A stretch of 64,000 nucleotides of DNA from Bacteroidales bacterium (GTDB lineage: Bacteria > Bacteroidota > Bacteroidia > Bacteroidales > UBA932): the NCBI GenBank assembly GCA_017534745.1, contig JAFXVX010000013.1:210342-274341 (forward strand), in the 5' to 3' direction. Below, piece by piece: positions 46,339 through 54,457 of this stretch; position 1 is the stretch's first letter, and every line of letters starts with the position of its first letter. The translations under genes were made by a program, and so were the position numbers. The notes beneath the pieces were generated by a model that was given only the letters and a program-made list of their open reading frames with translations, had not been told where the DNA came from and did not search any database.

Positions 46339-47372
46339 ACCTTTGCTGCTTTAAAATTACTCTCCCAGTCAGCTATCATCTTATGGATAATGATATCCGT
46401 CTGAAGGGCAGATTCGAAACTGTTCCTCCCGTCAACCTCGCCGGTGGCTATACCTTTTATAAATGCGGCATCCTCAAGTGTGTATTCCTCCCCGCGGAGG
46501 TTGAAGTCAACCTGCGGGGTCAGCCCGGTGATATACCGGAAGTTCCAGCCCTTTTCAAGGCCGTACTCCGGTTTGTCTTCCCGGACGTAAATCTTAAGCG
46601 TAGTCGCATCAGCCTCCAGTTTGCCGCCGTCGCCGGCGATCTTGACTGAAGTGGTCATCTTGCGGACCGTGTCATCGCTCCAGTTGACGGAGATCTGGCC
46701 GCACATCCCGTTCTCAAGCCTAAGAGAGCCATACGTGGCGTCATCGACTTCTCCGCTGAAAATGCCGGGCATCTGCACGCCGGCGCAGTCAACAAGGGTG
46801 CTTCCTGTCACATAATTGATCAGATTCAGCACGTGGGCGGCATAATCCTCGATGCAGCCGCCGCCACTCCCCTTCTCGGAGCGCCACGTGCCGCCCTTCT
46901 TTTTCAGGATGACCGGGCCGTAGGCCTCGCCCATGAAATAGAAGGGCCTGCCGATGACACCGGCGGCAAGCAGCCGTTTCATCTCATTGAAGGTGCCAAT
47001 ATAGCGGTTGTGGTAACCGACCTGGCCCACAAGCCCTTTTGATTTCGCAAGGGCGGCCATCTGCTCCCCCTGCTCGATGGTGAGCGCAAACGGCTTCTCG
47101 CAGAACACGTGACAACCCTTTTCAAGGGCATACATCACCATGTCGAAATGAAGCCTTGTCGGCGTGATGACATACACGCAGTCGGGCCTGACCTCCTCGA
47201 TCATCTTTTTATAATCCGAATAGAAGGGTATCCTCGTAAGCTTCTCGAAACCGCTTCGAATCAAGCTGTCAGTGTCACACACTGCAGCCAGCTCGACGCC
47301 CGGAAGCCCGCCGAGGATTGCGGCATGGCTGATGCCCATTTTCCCCAATCCTATCAATGCTGCCTTAATCAT
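46335..47372 (-). CDS. Gfo/Idh/MocA-family oxidoreductase
   Basis: 345 residues. N-terminal NAD(P)-binding fold with ALIGLGKMGISHAAILGGLP, DCVYVITPTRLHFDMVMYAL and the family EKPFALT motif at about residue 95 (CHVFCEKPFALTIEQGEQMA). The C-terminal half is the alpha/beta substrate domain with HNRYIGTFNEMKRLLAAGVI and GGGCIEDYAAHVLNLINYVT, where the D-x3-H pattern supports catalysis. Family enzymes oxidise or reduce sugar hydroxyl or keto groups using NAD(P). In this locus it probably makes a modified sugar precursor. It shares a 4-base overlap with the TIM-barrel gene. Confidence 0.9.
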   Translation of the reverse strand: MIKAALIGLGKMGISHAAILGGLPGVELAAVCDTDSLIRSGFEKLTRIPFYSDYKKMIEEVRPDCVYVITPTRLHFDMVMYALEKGCHVFCEKPFALTIEQGEQMAALAKSKGLVGQVGYHNRYIGTFNEMKRLLAAGVIGRPFYFMGEAYGPVILKKKGGTWRSEKGSGGGCIEDYAAHVLNLINYVTGSTLVDCAGVQMPGIFSGEVDDATYGSLRLENGMCGQISVNWSDDTVRKMTTSVKIAGDGGKLEADATTLKIYVREDKPEYGLEKGWNFRYITGLTPQVDFNLRGEEYTLEDAAFIKGIATGEVDGRNSFESALQTDIIIHKMIADWESNFKAAKV

Positions 47373-47376
47373 AGTG

Positions 47377-48114
47377 TTATTTTTTTATTCTCAGTAAACG
47401 AAGGAAAAGGTGCCAGAAGAAAACCATCTGGTTGCCAAGGTTGCGCCTCAGTATCTCCGGGCGCATAAAAATCCGGACCAGCCACTCCATCCCGATTTTC
47501 TGCCAGAAAACGGAAGGGCGCTTAGTGTTGCCGGCGTACCAGTCAAAGACATTGCCGACGGCAATGCTGACGTGGGCGTTGAGAAAAGGCATGTTCTGCC
47601 AGGTCCATTTTTCCTGCTTGGGAGCGGTCATCCCGACGACAAGGATATCAGGGCTGAAAGCGTTGACCGCTTCCCGCATCTTCTCATTGTCCGCATCGTC
47701 GAACTCTTTCTTGAAAGGAGGGGAATATGTCGCCACCTTTACATCAGGATACTCCTCCGACATCTTTCCCGCCATCTTCGCAAGAGTCTCTTCCGTAGAG
47801 CCGAGCAGAAACACCTTACCGCCAATCTTTTCCGCATAGCCGAGATAATAGCGGAAGGCATCCCAGCCGGTTATCCTCCTGACGCGCTTTCCGTAGCGCA
47901 GCAGGGGCCAGAGGCCGAAATAGACCCCGTCCAGCACGAGATAATCGGAGCCTTTGAGCGCATCCATCATGACGGGATCCTTGCATGCAAGCCCGTACGA
48001 ATTGGGACTTATGGTATTGACCACGCTCTTCCCGTCAGTCGGCACACAATCCAGCGAATCCCTGACAAGCGTGTACCCGTCAAAAATCACGCATCCGTCT
48101 CTCTCTTCCAACAT
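47377..48114 (-). CDS. WecG/TagA/CpsF-family glycosyltransferase (GT26)
   Basis: 245 residues from the ATG at 48114, 5 bases past the previous stop (a TTG three codons earlier overlaps that stop). GT26 landmarks: VNTISPNSYGLACKD, LVLDGVYFGLWPLLRYGKRV, RITGWDAFRYYLGYAEKIGG, KVFLLGSTEETLAKM, DILVVGMTAPKQEKWTWQNM and AVGNVFDWYAGNTKRP (GxxFD-type), with RPSVFWQKIGMEWLVRIFMR near the end. These enzymes add N-acetylmannosamine-type or related sugars to a lipid-linked acceptor at the cytoplasmic face of the membrane. Here it probably adds a residue of the polymer repeat unit. Confidence 0.93.
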   Translation of the reverse strand: MLEERDGCVIFDGYTLVRDSLDCVPTDGKSVVNTISPNSYGLACKDPVMMDALKGSDYLVLDGVYFGLWPLLRYGKRVRRITGWDAFRYYLGYAEKIGGKVFLLGSTEETLAKMAGKMSEEYPDVKVATYSPPFKKEFDDADNEKMREAVNAFSPDILVVGMTAPKQEKWTWQNMPFLNAHVSIAVGNVFDWYAGNTKRPSVFWQKIGMEWLVRIFMRPEILRRNLGNQMVFFWHLFLRLLRIKK

Positions 48115-48119
48115 GTCTT

Positions 48120-49190
48120 TCAAATTAAATGTTTCAGCAGCCCGTCAAGGGCTGAAGCGAATTCTACCGGCAGCAGGCTGGGCCTGATTCCGCCTGGAGA
48201 CCTCTGGAGAACCGGCATATCCAGCAGGGTTGCAAGGGCCTGACTCATTGATTCAACCTTGCAGGGCTCCACGACAAGCCCGTTCTCCCCTTCCCTCACG
48301 AGCGAAGCCGAACCGGCCCTGGAGGACACCATCACGCGGCAGCCGCAGGTGAGCGCCTCGCCGGTCACGGCGCCGAACGCCTCCTGCGTGCTCGGAAGCG
48401 CGAGCACGTCGGCGATATTGTACCATGCAAGCAGGTCATTCCCAAAGAGGGCGCCTGTAAAAATCACGTCAAGGCCCAGGGACGCCGAGAGCGCCTCCAG
48501 GGAAGCCCTCTCCGGACCGTATCCCACAATCACAAGACGCGCACGGTCCCTGACCGCGGCGTATGCCTCGATGAGGCGCGGGATGTTCTTAAGTCCGACA
48601 AGGCGGCCGACAAAGAGGATAATCTTTTTCCCTTCGAGGCCATATTCTCCCACTATACGTGATGAATCCGGCGCGGAAGCAGCCAGCCTCTCCCTCATCA
48701 GCGCATCATCTGCTATAATTGGCATCAGAACCCCTTTCCCGAACCTTTCCCTATACCACCCCAGCACATCAGGACTGTGGAGGATAATGTTGTCCAGATA
48801 CCGGGGAACTATCTTCCTTGCGAGAGTATGTGTCGCTGAAAAATCGTTCCCTCCTATCATGTCCATACTGTCGTCGCAGATGGCGACCAGTTTGTACCCG
48901 AATTGCTTCCTCAGCTGCAGAAGTTTCAGTGTAATAAGCGAATACTCCTGCGAAAAGACAATCTCAGGCCGGTTGTCCGAGAGCAGTTTACGGAGTCCGG
49001 TCGCATAGGTCTTGCCGGCGAAACTGCCTGTTTCCAGGCGGTTGTTTTCAAAGACGGCCCGCTGCAGCATCCCCTCTTCATTTTCAGCCGGGACGTAATG
49101 GTAAATCTTACAACCCAGCCTTTCCGCAAGGGCGTTGCAGAAATCTATGCGATACGGCGCCAGATATGTGGAGATGTACAGATTGCTCAT
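48120..49190 (-). CDS. Glycosyltransferase family 4 protein
   Basis: 356 residues. The N-terminal Rossmann half starts MSNLYISTYLAPYRIDFCNA, includes FSQEYSLITLKLLQLRKQFG, and the C-terminal half starts with KIILFVGRLVGLKNIPRLIE, then LVIVGYGPERASLEALSAS, FTGALFGNDLLAWYNIADVL and the donor-binding E-x7-E site, LPSTQEAFGAVTGEALTCGC. A retaining GT-B enzyme using a nucleotide sugar at the membrane's cytoplasmic side. It resembles the 49725-50807 protein in start, layout and the FGAV motif, suggesting a duplication. Overlaps the acetyltransferase gene by 4 bases. Confidence 0.9.
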   Translation of the reverse strand: MSNLYISTYLAPYRIDFCNALAERLGCKIYHYVPAENEEGMLQRAVFENNRLETGSFAGKTYATGLRKLLSDNRPEIVFSQEYSLITLKLLQLRKQFGYKLVAICDDSMDMIGGNDFSATHTLARKIVPRYLDNIILHSPDVLGWYRERFGKGVLMPIIADDALMRERLAASAPDSSRIVGEYGLEGKKIILFVGRLVGLKNIPRLIEAYAAVRDRARLVIVGYGPERASLEALSASLGLDVIFTGALFGNDLLAWYNIADVLALPSTQEAFGAVTGEALTCGCRVMVSSRAGSASLVREGENGLVVEPCKVESMSQALATLLDMPVLQRSPGGIRPSLLPVEFASALDGLLKHLI

Positions 49191-49738
49191 ACCTGATCCA
49201 GATGAAGCTGCTTCTGCGCTTCATCCGCGAATCTGTCCTTAATTTTAACGGCCGGATTTCCGCCCCAAATTTCACAGGGCGGAATATCACGGGTGACGAC
49301 GGCCCCGGCGGCGACGATGGCTCCCTTCCCTATCCTTACTCCGGAGAGGATAATCGCACCGCTTCCGATCCAGACGTCATCTTCGACGACGGTCGGCCTG
49401 TTTTCCCCGCGGGGACCTTTCCAGATGGAGACTCCCGGCGTCCCGAAAGTGTGGTCGTTTTTCCCGACAAAAAGCACATGTGAGCCGGTCAGAACCTGAT
49501 TCCCCACTATAAGGTCGCAGGCAATCTCATTGTAGGCCCCGAACTGCACCCTGTCCCCGAGTTCCACGTGCATACCTTTGTAAAACCGGGTATCGTGACG
49601 CACACGGACAAAGCCACTGTATTTGACCCACGGCCACCTGATATTGAAACAGTACCAGGTCCGGATCTTATTCATAAGATAGTTGACCCTGCAGGCAAAA
49701 CTCCCGCGTCCGGGCATAGGATTCTCACTTGGCATCAT
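49187..49738 (-). CDS. Hexapeptide-repeat acyltransferase
   Basis: 183 residues from the ATG at 49738; ATGs at 49735 and 49717 are also possible, and a TTG at 49744 is less likely. The 49738 start overlaps the upstream glycosyltransferase gene by 14 bases. The left-handed beta-helix shows repeated [LIV]-G-x4 hexads: LGDRVQFGAYNEIACDLIVG, NQVLTGSHVLFVG, VVEDDVWIGSGAIILSGVRI and GKGAIVAAGAVVTRDIPPCE, closing with IWGGNPAVKI, the usual WbbJ-type ending. It probably O-acetylates a sugar of the repeat unit. The catalytic histidine is likely in GKNDHTFG. Confidence 0.9.
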   Translation of the reverse strand: MMPSENPMPGRGSFACRVNYLMNKIRTWYCFNIRWPWVKYSGFVRVRHDTRFYKGMHVELGDRVQFGAYNEIACDLIVGNQVLTGSHVLFVGKNDHTFGTPGVSIWKGPRGENRPTVVEDDVWIGSGAIILSGVRIGKGAIVAAGAVVTRDIPPCEIWGGNPAVKIKDRFADEAQKQLHLDQV

Positions 49739-50807
49739 CGTCAATTGTTTTAAAAGTCTTTACGGCCTCATCGAACGAAACATCAAGAAGGCCTTCCCTC
49801 GGGCCGCCCCCGCTGTGGGAGGGGAAACGGGCCATTGCAGAAGAGAGCGCACTGCGGAAGGCTTCCGAATCAAGGGGATCGAACACTATTCCGTTTCTGT
49901 CATTTATAAAGCCCAGGGCACCTATATATTTACTCGCAAGAACGGGACAGCCGAGGACAAGAGACTCATTGACGACTGCACCGAAGGGTTCAAACCGGCT
50001 CGGAAGGACAAAGAAATCAGCCCTGTCATACCATTCATACAGTTTTGCACCAAACTGGAAACCGGCGAATAACACATCTGAGGCAATCTCAAGACGTTCA
50101 GCCTGCCTTTGGAGAGGCTCTCTCTCCCGTCCCTCGCCTACAAGCACCAGCCTGTATCCGGCGTGCTCCACGGCGGCGAAAGTGTCGAGGAGAAGGTCAA
50201 GGCCCTTGACATCCACAAGGCGCCCCATGTATAGGATAACACGGCTACCGTCCGGTAGAGGGTTTTTAAAGTCCGGCCTCATTGCAAGGAGGCTCTCAGG
50301 GTTCTGAATATTCGGACAGATTCCTGTTTTAAGCCAGGGGAAACGAGTCTTGTAGAAAGCCTCTACAGGTCTGCTGTACAGCACGATACCTTCGGCGCGC
50401 CGGAGAACAAAACCTCTGGCGGCCGCCTTGAGCCCGCCGGAAGATTCCGCCATATCCACAGTGTCCGATGTCGTCAGGTACAGGCGGTAACCGAACCGGC
50501 GTTTCAAAAGGGAAAGTTCGACGCTGACGGTCGAATACTCATGCACAAAGACCACATCCGGACGGATTTCCTTCAGCAAGGCAGGTATTCCGAAACGCAC
50601 GGGTCTTGATCCGACGCTGAACCCTTTCGTGAGAAAACGCACATCGATTCCCTTCAGTTTCGAAAGGAGAACCTTTCTGTCGTAGGTGAACCCCTCCTGT
50701 TCGGCGTTGAAGAAGACCACGGTCAGGTCATAATATTCAGCCATCCGGTTGAACACATCAACCCTCCACGGAGGAAGATACTGGAAAAAATATATGGCCT
50801 TTTTCAT
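49725..50807 (-). CDS. Glycosyltransferase family 4 protein
   Basis: 360 residues. N-terminal half begins MKKAIYFFQYLPPWRVDVFN with VVFVHEYSTVSVELSLLKRR; the C-terminal half has VILYMGRLVDVKGLDLLLDT, LVLVGEGREREPLQRQAERL, FAGFQFGAKLYEWYDRADFF and LPSRFEPFGAVVNESLVLGC as donor-binding site. A retaining GT-B enzyme adding one sugar to the lipid-linked repeat unit; donor and linkage cannot be told. Parallel features with the 48120-49190 protein suggest paralogues. Overlaps the split glycosyltransferase gene by 4 bases. Confidence 0.9.
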   Translation of the reverse strand: MKKAIYFFQYLPPWRVDVFNRMAEYYDLTVVFFNAEQEGFTYDRKVLLSKLKGIDVRFLTKGFSVGSRPVRFGIPALLKEIRPDVVFVHEYSTVSVELSLLKRRFGYRLYLTTSDTVDMAESSGGLKAAARGFVLRRAEGIVLYSRPVEAFYKTRFPWLKTGICPNIQNPESLLAMRPDFKNPLPDGSRVILYMGRLVDVKGLDLLLDTFAAVEHAGYRLVLVGEGREREPLQRQAERLEIASDVLFAGFQFGAKLYEWYDRADFFVLPSRFEPFGAVVNESLVLGCPVLASKYIGALGFINDRNGIVFDPLDSEAFRSALSSAMARFPSHSGGGPREGLLDVSFDEAVKTFKTIDDDAK

Positions 50808-51316
50808 AAACCCTCCACGATATCCCTTAAACGTTTTACTCCTGCTTCAAAGGAGAAGCACTCACGGTAAAGACCGATAAGTTCTTCCCTGTCACAATGC
50901 ATCCCCATTGCATCTGCAACAGCCTTTCGGAAAGTGTCTCCACTGTCATAGAGAAAGACTGACTTCCCGACAAACATTTCATATCCCCTTGACGCAAGGA
51001 CATGGGCGACCACGGGAAGCCCCTGTTTCAGACCGTCCATCATCCTGAGTTTTATGCCGCTGCCGTTGTCAGATGGACAAATATATATATCGGCTTCCTT
51101 AAGCAACGCTGACATATCTTCGGGCGAAGGAACCACCCTGGCTCCCACTGCAGAAGCCGCCTCAAGTATGGTTGCGGCCGGACTCCTTCCCGCGACGGTC
51201 AGTGCCATACCGGGATCGACATCCTTCAGCACCGGTGCATACTCCCTGAGCCAGGCAGTAATACTCGCCACGTTCTGGGGGGAAGACAAGTTCCCTGTAA
51301 TAATATACCTACTCAT
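50804..51316 (-). CDS. C-terminal half of a split GT4 glycosyltransferase
   Basis: 170 residues from the ATG at 51316, opening MSRYIITGNLSSPQNVASIT, the family sequence that normally starts the second Rossmann domain. It continues with TVAGRSPAATILEAASAVG, ADIYICPSDNGSGIKLRMMD and GLKQGLPVVAHVLASRGYEM, the usual donor-binding and closing regions. A longer frame from 51364 adds residues unlike the family. On its own it has no acceptor domain. It overlaps the preceding N-terminal half by 8 bases (ATGAGTAG), so either the pair is translationally coupled and works as two subunits, or one base was lost and a single gene was broken. Confidence 0.75.
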   Translation of the reverse strand: MSRYIITGNLSSPQNVASITAWLREYAPVLKDVDPGMALTVAGRSPAATILEAASAVGARVVPSPEDMSALLKEADIYICPSDNGSGIKLRMMDGLKQGLPVVAHVLASRGYEMFVGKSVFLYDSGDTFRKAVADAMGMHCDREELIGLYRECFSFEAGVKRLRDIVEGL

Positions 51317-51890
51317 ACTCGAACGGCGGACAGACAACAATTCTGGACGAACGGGAAGGGTCATATTGCCTGTACAGCGTCTCCCGGTCCTGCTCCGTCA
51401 AAGCGATGTTCAGGTCGCTTGAGAGGACCGCCTTCCTTTCACACCGGGGCATCCAGAACAGTTTGATCGGTCCGGCAAGCCCCACTGCGTTGTCCTTTTC
51501 GTAAGCGTACTGCCAGTTGTGATGGATTGTGACAACCCTGGCACCGCTTTTCTTAGCGCGGCCGGCCAGATCCCCGGCAGGATAACAGGTATCGAAAACT
51601 ATTATATCGAAATGCTCCTCCGACAACAGCGCAGGGAAAACCTTCCCGAACCGGTGAAACCGTCCGCTCAAAAGATCAAATGCCTTTCTCAGGGAAGACC
51701 TCTCCTCCGGCACCTCTACGATTTTCCGCACTTTTGATGATATATGCTCCGGGTGGACACCCCGCTTTACAGGGCACATAAGCGTCACGTCATCATACAG
51801 ACAGGCAAAAGCGTTAATAAAGCCTCTGGAAGCGAAAACCCCGCCTCCGTTGCCGTCAAGATAATGATGTGAGACTATAAGTGCCTTCAT
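51309..51890 (-). CDS. N-terminal half of a split GT4 glycosyltransferase
   Basis: 193 residues. It has the N-terminal Rossmann domain of a GT4/GT1-type enzyme: MKALIVSHHYLDGNGGGVFA, FDIIVFDTCYPAGDLAGRAK, RVVTIHHNWQYAYEKDNAVG and FWMPRCERKAVLSSDLNIAL, ending SSRIVVCPPFEYE at a TAG. In intact family members this CPPF segment leads directly into the sequence that starts the next ORF. Continuity of both halves and full conservation of each suggest recent splitting or true two-subunit function. In either case the residue-level function is addition of one sugar to the repeat unit. Confidence 0.75.
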   Translation of the reverse strand: MKALIVSHHYLDGNGGGVFASRGFINAFACLYDDVTLMCPVKRGVHPEHISSKVRKIVEVPEERSSLRKAFDLLSGRFHRFGKVFPALLSEEHFDIIVFDTCYPAGDLAGRAKKSGARVVTIHHNWQYAYEKDNAVGLAGPIKLFWMPRCERKAVLSSDLNIALTEQDRETLYRQYDPSRSSRIVVCPPFEYE

Positions 51891-51897
51891 AACACGT

Positions 51898-53301
51898 CTA
51901 TTCCTGTTCCTTCACGAACGAGTAGGTGCAGTTCTTCTCAGCCTTGAAACCATTCAGCTGGCGGGCGTCGAGATGGAAATACAGATCGCATTCCGCCTCT
52001 TCCGGAGCAAGTAGATGCTCCCTGAATTCGCCGTCAGCGAGCTGGTATGACCTTGCCTGGAAGACAAATTTTTCCGGATAGCCGTCCTCTGCCACCCTGT
52101 CCCTCAGCCTGCCGAACTCATACTGATACTTGATGTCCGGAATGGATGTATAGGCGACGTACACCTTCTCATATTTGGAAAGGTCCAACGCTTCAAACTC
52201 CCTTGAAATATCGACAAACTCCCTGTGGGTCGTCCTGTAACACAGGAAGAGAGAGCATAATACCACCAGCCCTTCCAAAGGGTAAATCACCCATTTCCTT
52301 TCCGCAAGCTCCCCGGCGAAATAAGTAAAATGAATCATCAGGGACAACAGATTAAGAAGAGTCACCGAAGCGGCTCTTTTCAGATCCCAGGGGAAAAGTG
52401 AACAGATGGAAAGGATAAAGAACACGGACGACACCCCCAGCGCATAGACAAGGATGAACGGAACCTTCTTTTCCTTCCTGTACCTCAGGGCGAACAAAAT
52501 GATATTCAGATAGAAAAGAAGAGTAAGCGGGCTCAAAAGCAGAAGCCTTGGATTCTTCCCTATGTACCCCACATAATTCAGAGTCCCCGAATCCTGGAGC
52601 CTTGTCATAAAGAAGAAGATCAGAAGCACAGTCGAAAGAAGCGGAGCTCCGAAAACAGCCGCCTTTGCGATAAACCGTCCGAACGTCTCCTTCCTGAAAA
52701 GGTCGAAGATAATAAACAGCGCCAGGCAGAACGCCACCATTATAAATGAATACCTGGAGATGCAGAAAAAGCAGGCGACCAGTGAAATCGTAAGAAGACG
52801 CCTGTAGTCCAGCTTATCTGAATACTTAAGATACAGCCAAAGCGTCATCAGCGTACCGCATATCTCCATCGAATAGGCTCTGAACTCGGCAATAAGGAAG
52901 AAAAGGCCGGCGAAGACCACATAAGCGCCGAGAAAAACAGTCACATAAGAACTGCTGACTTTCTCGTGAGTAAGAATCCTGTACAGAAAGTAAACGGAGG
53001 CAAGAAAGAACAGCAGAGGAAGGACTCTTAAAAAGTACACCGAAGTCGAAAAAAGCGTCCAGAAATAAACCATGATGGAGAAGCCGCCCGGGTCAAGGTT
53101 ATAGAAACGGTTATTGACGATCACATCGTAGAGGGTACCGCGGGTCAGGAAAGGATCCGAATAATGGTTCAGTCCCAGACCGATGAAGAACTGGCCGCTC
53201 TCGTCAAACCATAAGAACGGATCCAGAAACTGGAAAGCGCAAAGCGAAAGCGCCGCGGCGGCGACTATCAGCGCCAGTATCTTGTCAAGCGTTATTTTCA
53301 T
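51898..53301 (-). CDS. Multi-pass GT-C-like glycosyltransferase
   Basis: 467 residues with about 10-11 membrane segments. The first ends in FLDPFLWFDESGQFFIGLGL, where the acidic pair D-E after the first segment is the GT-C/GT39 hallmark. Further loops carry FRAYSMEICGTLMTLWLYLK and segments such as FFCISRYSFIMVAFCLALFI. The C-terminal 90 residues form a soluble domain (VYVAYTSIPDIKYQYEFGRL). Family enzymes use polyprenol-phosphate sugars on the periplasmic side to decorate lipid-linked glycans or proteins. With the GT2 and GtrA genes immediately downstream or upstream, it may form the usual trio for periplasmic side-chain sugar addition. Start overlaps the stop of the GT2 gene by 1 base. Confidence 0.8.
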   Translation of the reverse strand: MKITLDKILALIVAAAALSLCAFQFLDPFLWFDESGQFFIGLGLNHYSDPFLTRGTLYDVIVNNRFYNLDPGGFSIMVYFWTLFSTSVYFLRVLPLLFFLASVYFLYRILTHEKVSSSYVTVFLGAYVVFAGLFFLIAEFRAYSMEICGTLMTLWLYLKYSDKLDYRRLLTISLVACFFCISRYSFIMVAFCLALFIIFDLFRKETFGRFIAKAAVFGAPLLSTVLLIFFFMTRLQDSGTLNYVGYIGKNPRLLLLSPLTLLFYLNIILFALRYRKEKKVPFILVYALGVSSVFFILSICSLFPWDLKRAASVTLLNLLSLMIHFTYFAGELAERKWVIYPLEGLVVLCSLFLCYRTTHREFVDISREFEALDLSKYEKVYVAYTSIPDIKYQYEFGRLRDRVAEDGYPEKFVFQARSYQLADGEFREHLLAPEEAECDLYFHLDARQLNGFKAEKNCTYSFVKEQE

Positions 53302-54032
53302 TACTGTACCTCTGCCTTTTTAAGATTACGGTTAATCTTCCTGAAATCGCCGAGAGCCTTCCAGCCGATTTTGAAGATGCGCTTCATATTTATGGAATTA
53401 ACGCCGCCCTGACGTGGTTTGAAGCTTATATCATACCATCCTATGTTGTAGTTCCATTTCACCGCTATCGCCGAAATGGCCACATTGCACAGGAAATAAT
53501 CCTCAGGTATGACTTTCATAATGGAAAGAAGCTTGTCCGCACGCATCAGGCGGAACGGAGTGTTGGCATCCGTCACCCACTCGTGGAACATAAGCCACAC
53601 GACAAGCCTAAGCGTCTTCGTCACGAAGACCCGGCTTGCCCCGTCCTGCCTTCCCTTACGGTAGCCGATCTGGAAATCATACTCGTCGCGATGCTCCCAC
53701 ATCTGCCAGAACTCATCCGGATCGGTCTGTCCGTCGCTGTCTGTCTGGAACACCCAGTCGGCACCGTTTTCAATCGCGTAGCGGTACAGATAGAGCACGG
53801 TCGCACCGTGGCCGCCGTTCGGCTTGTCAAGAGGGACAAGCAGAGGGTGATCCGCCTGAAGTTCCTGCATTATTTTGAACGTGCTGTCCCTGCTGCCGTC
53901 GTTGGCGATCACGAGCCTGGCGTCAATCCCGTCTTTATCAATCCGTTCCACAACGGGATACCACTGCTCGACAACACCCTTGATGTTTTCTTCCTCATTG
54001 TAGGCAGGAAGGACGAAAAATACCTTACTCAT
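53301..54032 (-). CDS. Polyprenol-phosphate glycosyltransferase-like GT2
   Basis: 243 residues from the ATG at 54032 (MSKVFFVLPAYNEEENIKGV); a frame eight residues longer is rejected, because this ATG overlaps the GtrA stop by 8 bases in a typical coupled junction. GT2 motifs are VIANDGSRDSTFKIMQEL, GGHGATVLYLYRYAIENGAD and VFQTDSDGQTDPDEFWQMWE (DxD), with NTPFRLMRADKLLSIMKVIP later. It probably loads a sugar onto polyprenol phosphate. GtrA would flip it and the GT-C enzyme would use it in the periplasm, as in GtrABC-type systems; this is inference from gene order and families. Confidence 0.88.
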   Translation of the reverse strand: MSKVFFVLPAYNEEENIKGVVEQWYPVVERIDKDGIDARLVIANDGSRDSTFKIMQELQADHPLLVPLDKPNGGHGATVLYLYRYAIENGADWVFQTDSDGQTDPDEFWQMWEHRDEYDFQIGYRKGRQDGASRVFVTKTLRLVVWLMFHEWVTDANTPFRLMRADKLLSIMKVIPEDYFLCNVAISAIAVKWNYNIGWYDISFKPRQGGVNSINMKRIFKIGWKALGDFRKINRNLKKAEVQ

Positions 54033-54456
54033 TGCTTTTTTCTTTTTTATCCTCACGGAAAGATATGTATTTGTTAAGGAGGAACTGAATGATCACTACT
54101 ATAACGATGGATGCGAGTTTGGAGACCAGTTCGTTCCATTCCCACTTATCAATAAACAGCTTCAGAAGGACCGAGCTGAGGAACAACCCGAAAATCCCAA
54201 CTGAGAAAAATATCAGCATCCGCCTGAAAGTATGGTCAGTGACCTTGAAATTATACTTCCTGTTGAGAAGGAAACTGCACAGGATACCTGTTGAGCAGCT
54301 GATGACGTTGGCCACTATGTAATGGACCGGTGTCCAACGGGTCAGGCCGGAGAAAATCAGAAAATCGAGCGTCGCCGTGCAACCGCCGATTATTCCGTAC
54401 AGGATCAGGTTCCTGTACTTATTGTACAACGAAAGGATTAATTCCCCGATGCGCAT
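54025..54456 (-). CDS. GtrA-family membrane protein
   Basis: 143 residues with four membrane helices: GIIGGCTATLDFLIFSGLTR, NVISCSTGILCSFLLNRKYN, FSVGIFGLFLSSVLLKLFID and ASIVIVVIIQFLLNKYISFR. The F-LNR-Y-F and W-x-LN-Y-F words are GtrA signatures. In phage and O-antigen systems it flips polyprenol-phosphate-linked glucose across the inner membrane. Followed by the GT2 and GT-C genes, consistent with a side-branch pathway. One base separates it from glf. Confidence 0.92.
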   Translation of the reverse strand: MRIGELILSLYNKYRNLILYGIIGGCTATLDFLIFSGLTRWTPVHYIVANVISCSTGILCSFLLNRKYNFKVTDHTFRRMLIFFSVGIFGLFLSSVLLKLFIDKWEWNELVSKLASIVIVVIIQFLLNKYISFREDKKEKSNE

Positions 54457-54457
54457 A

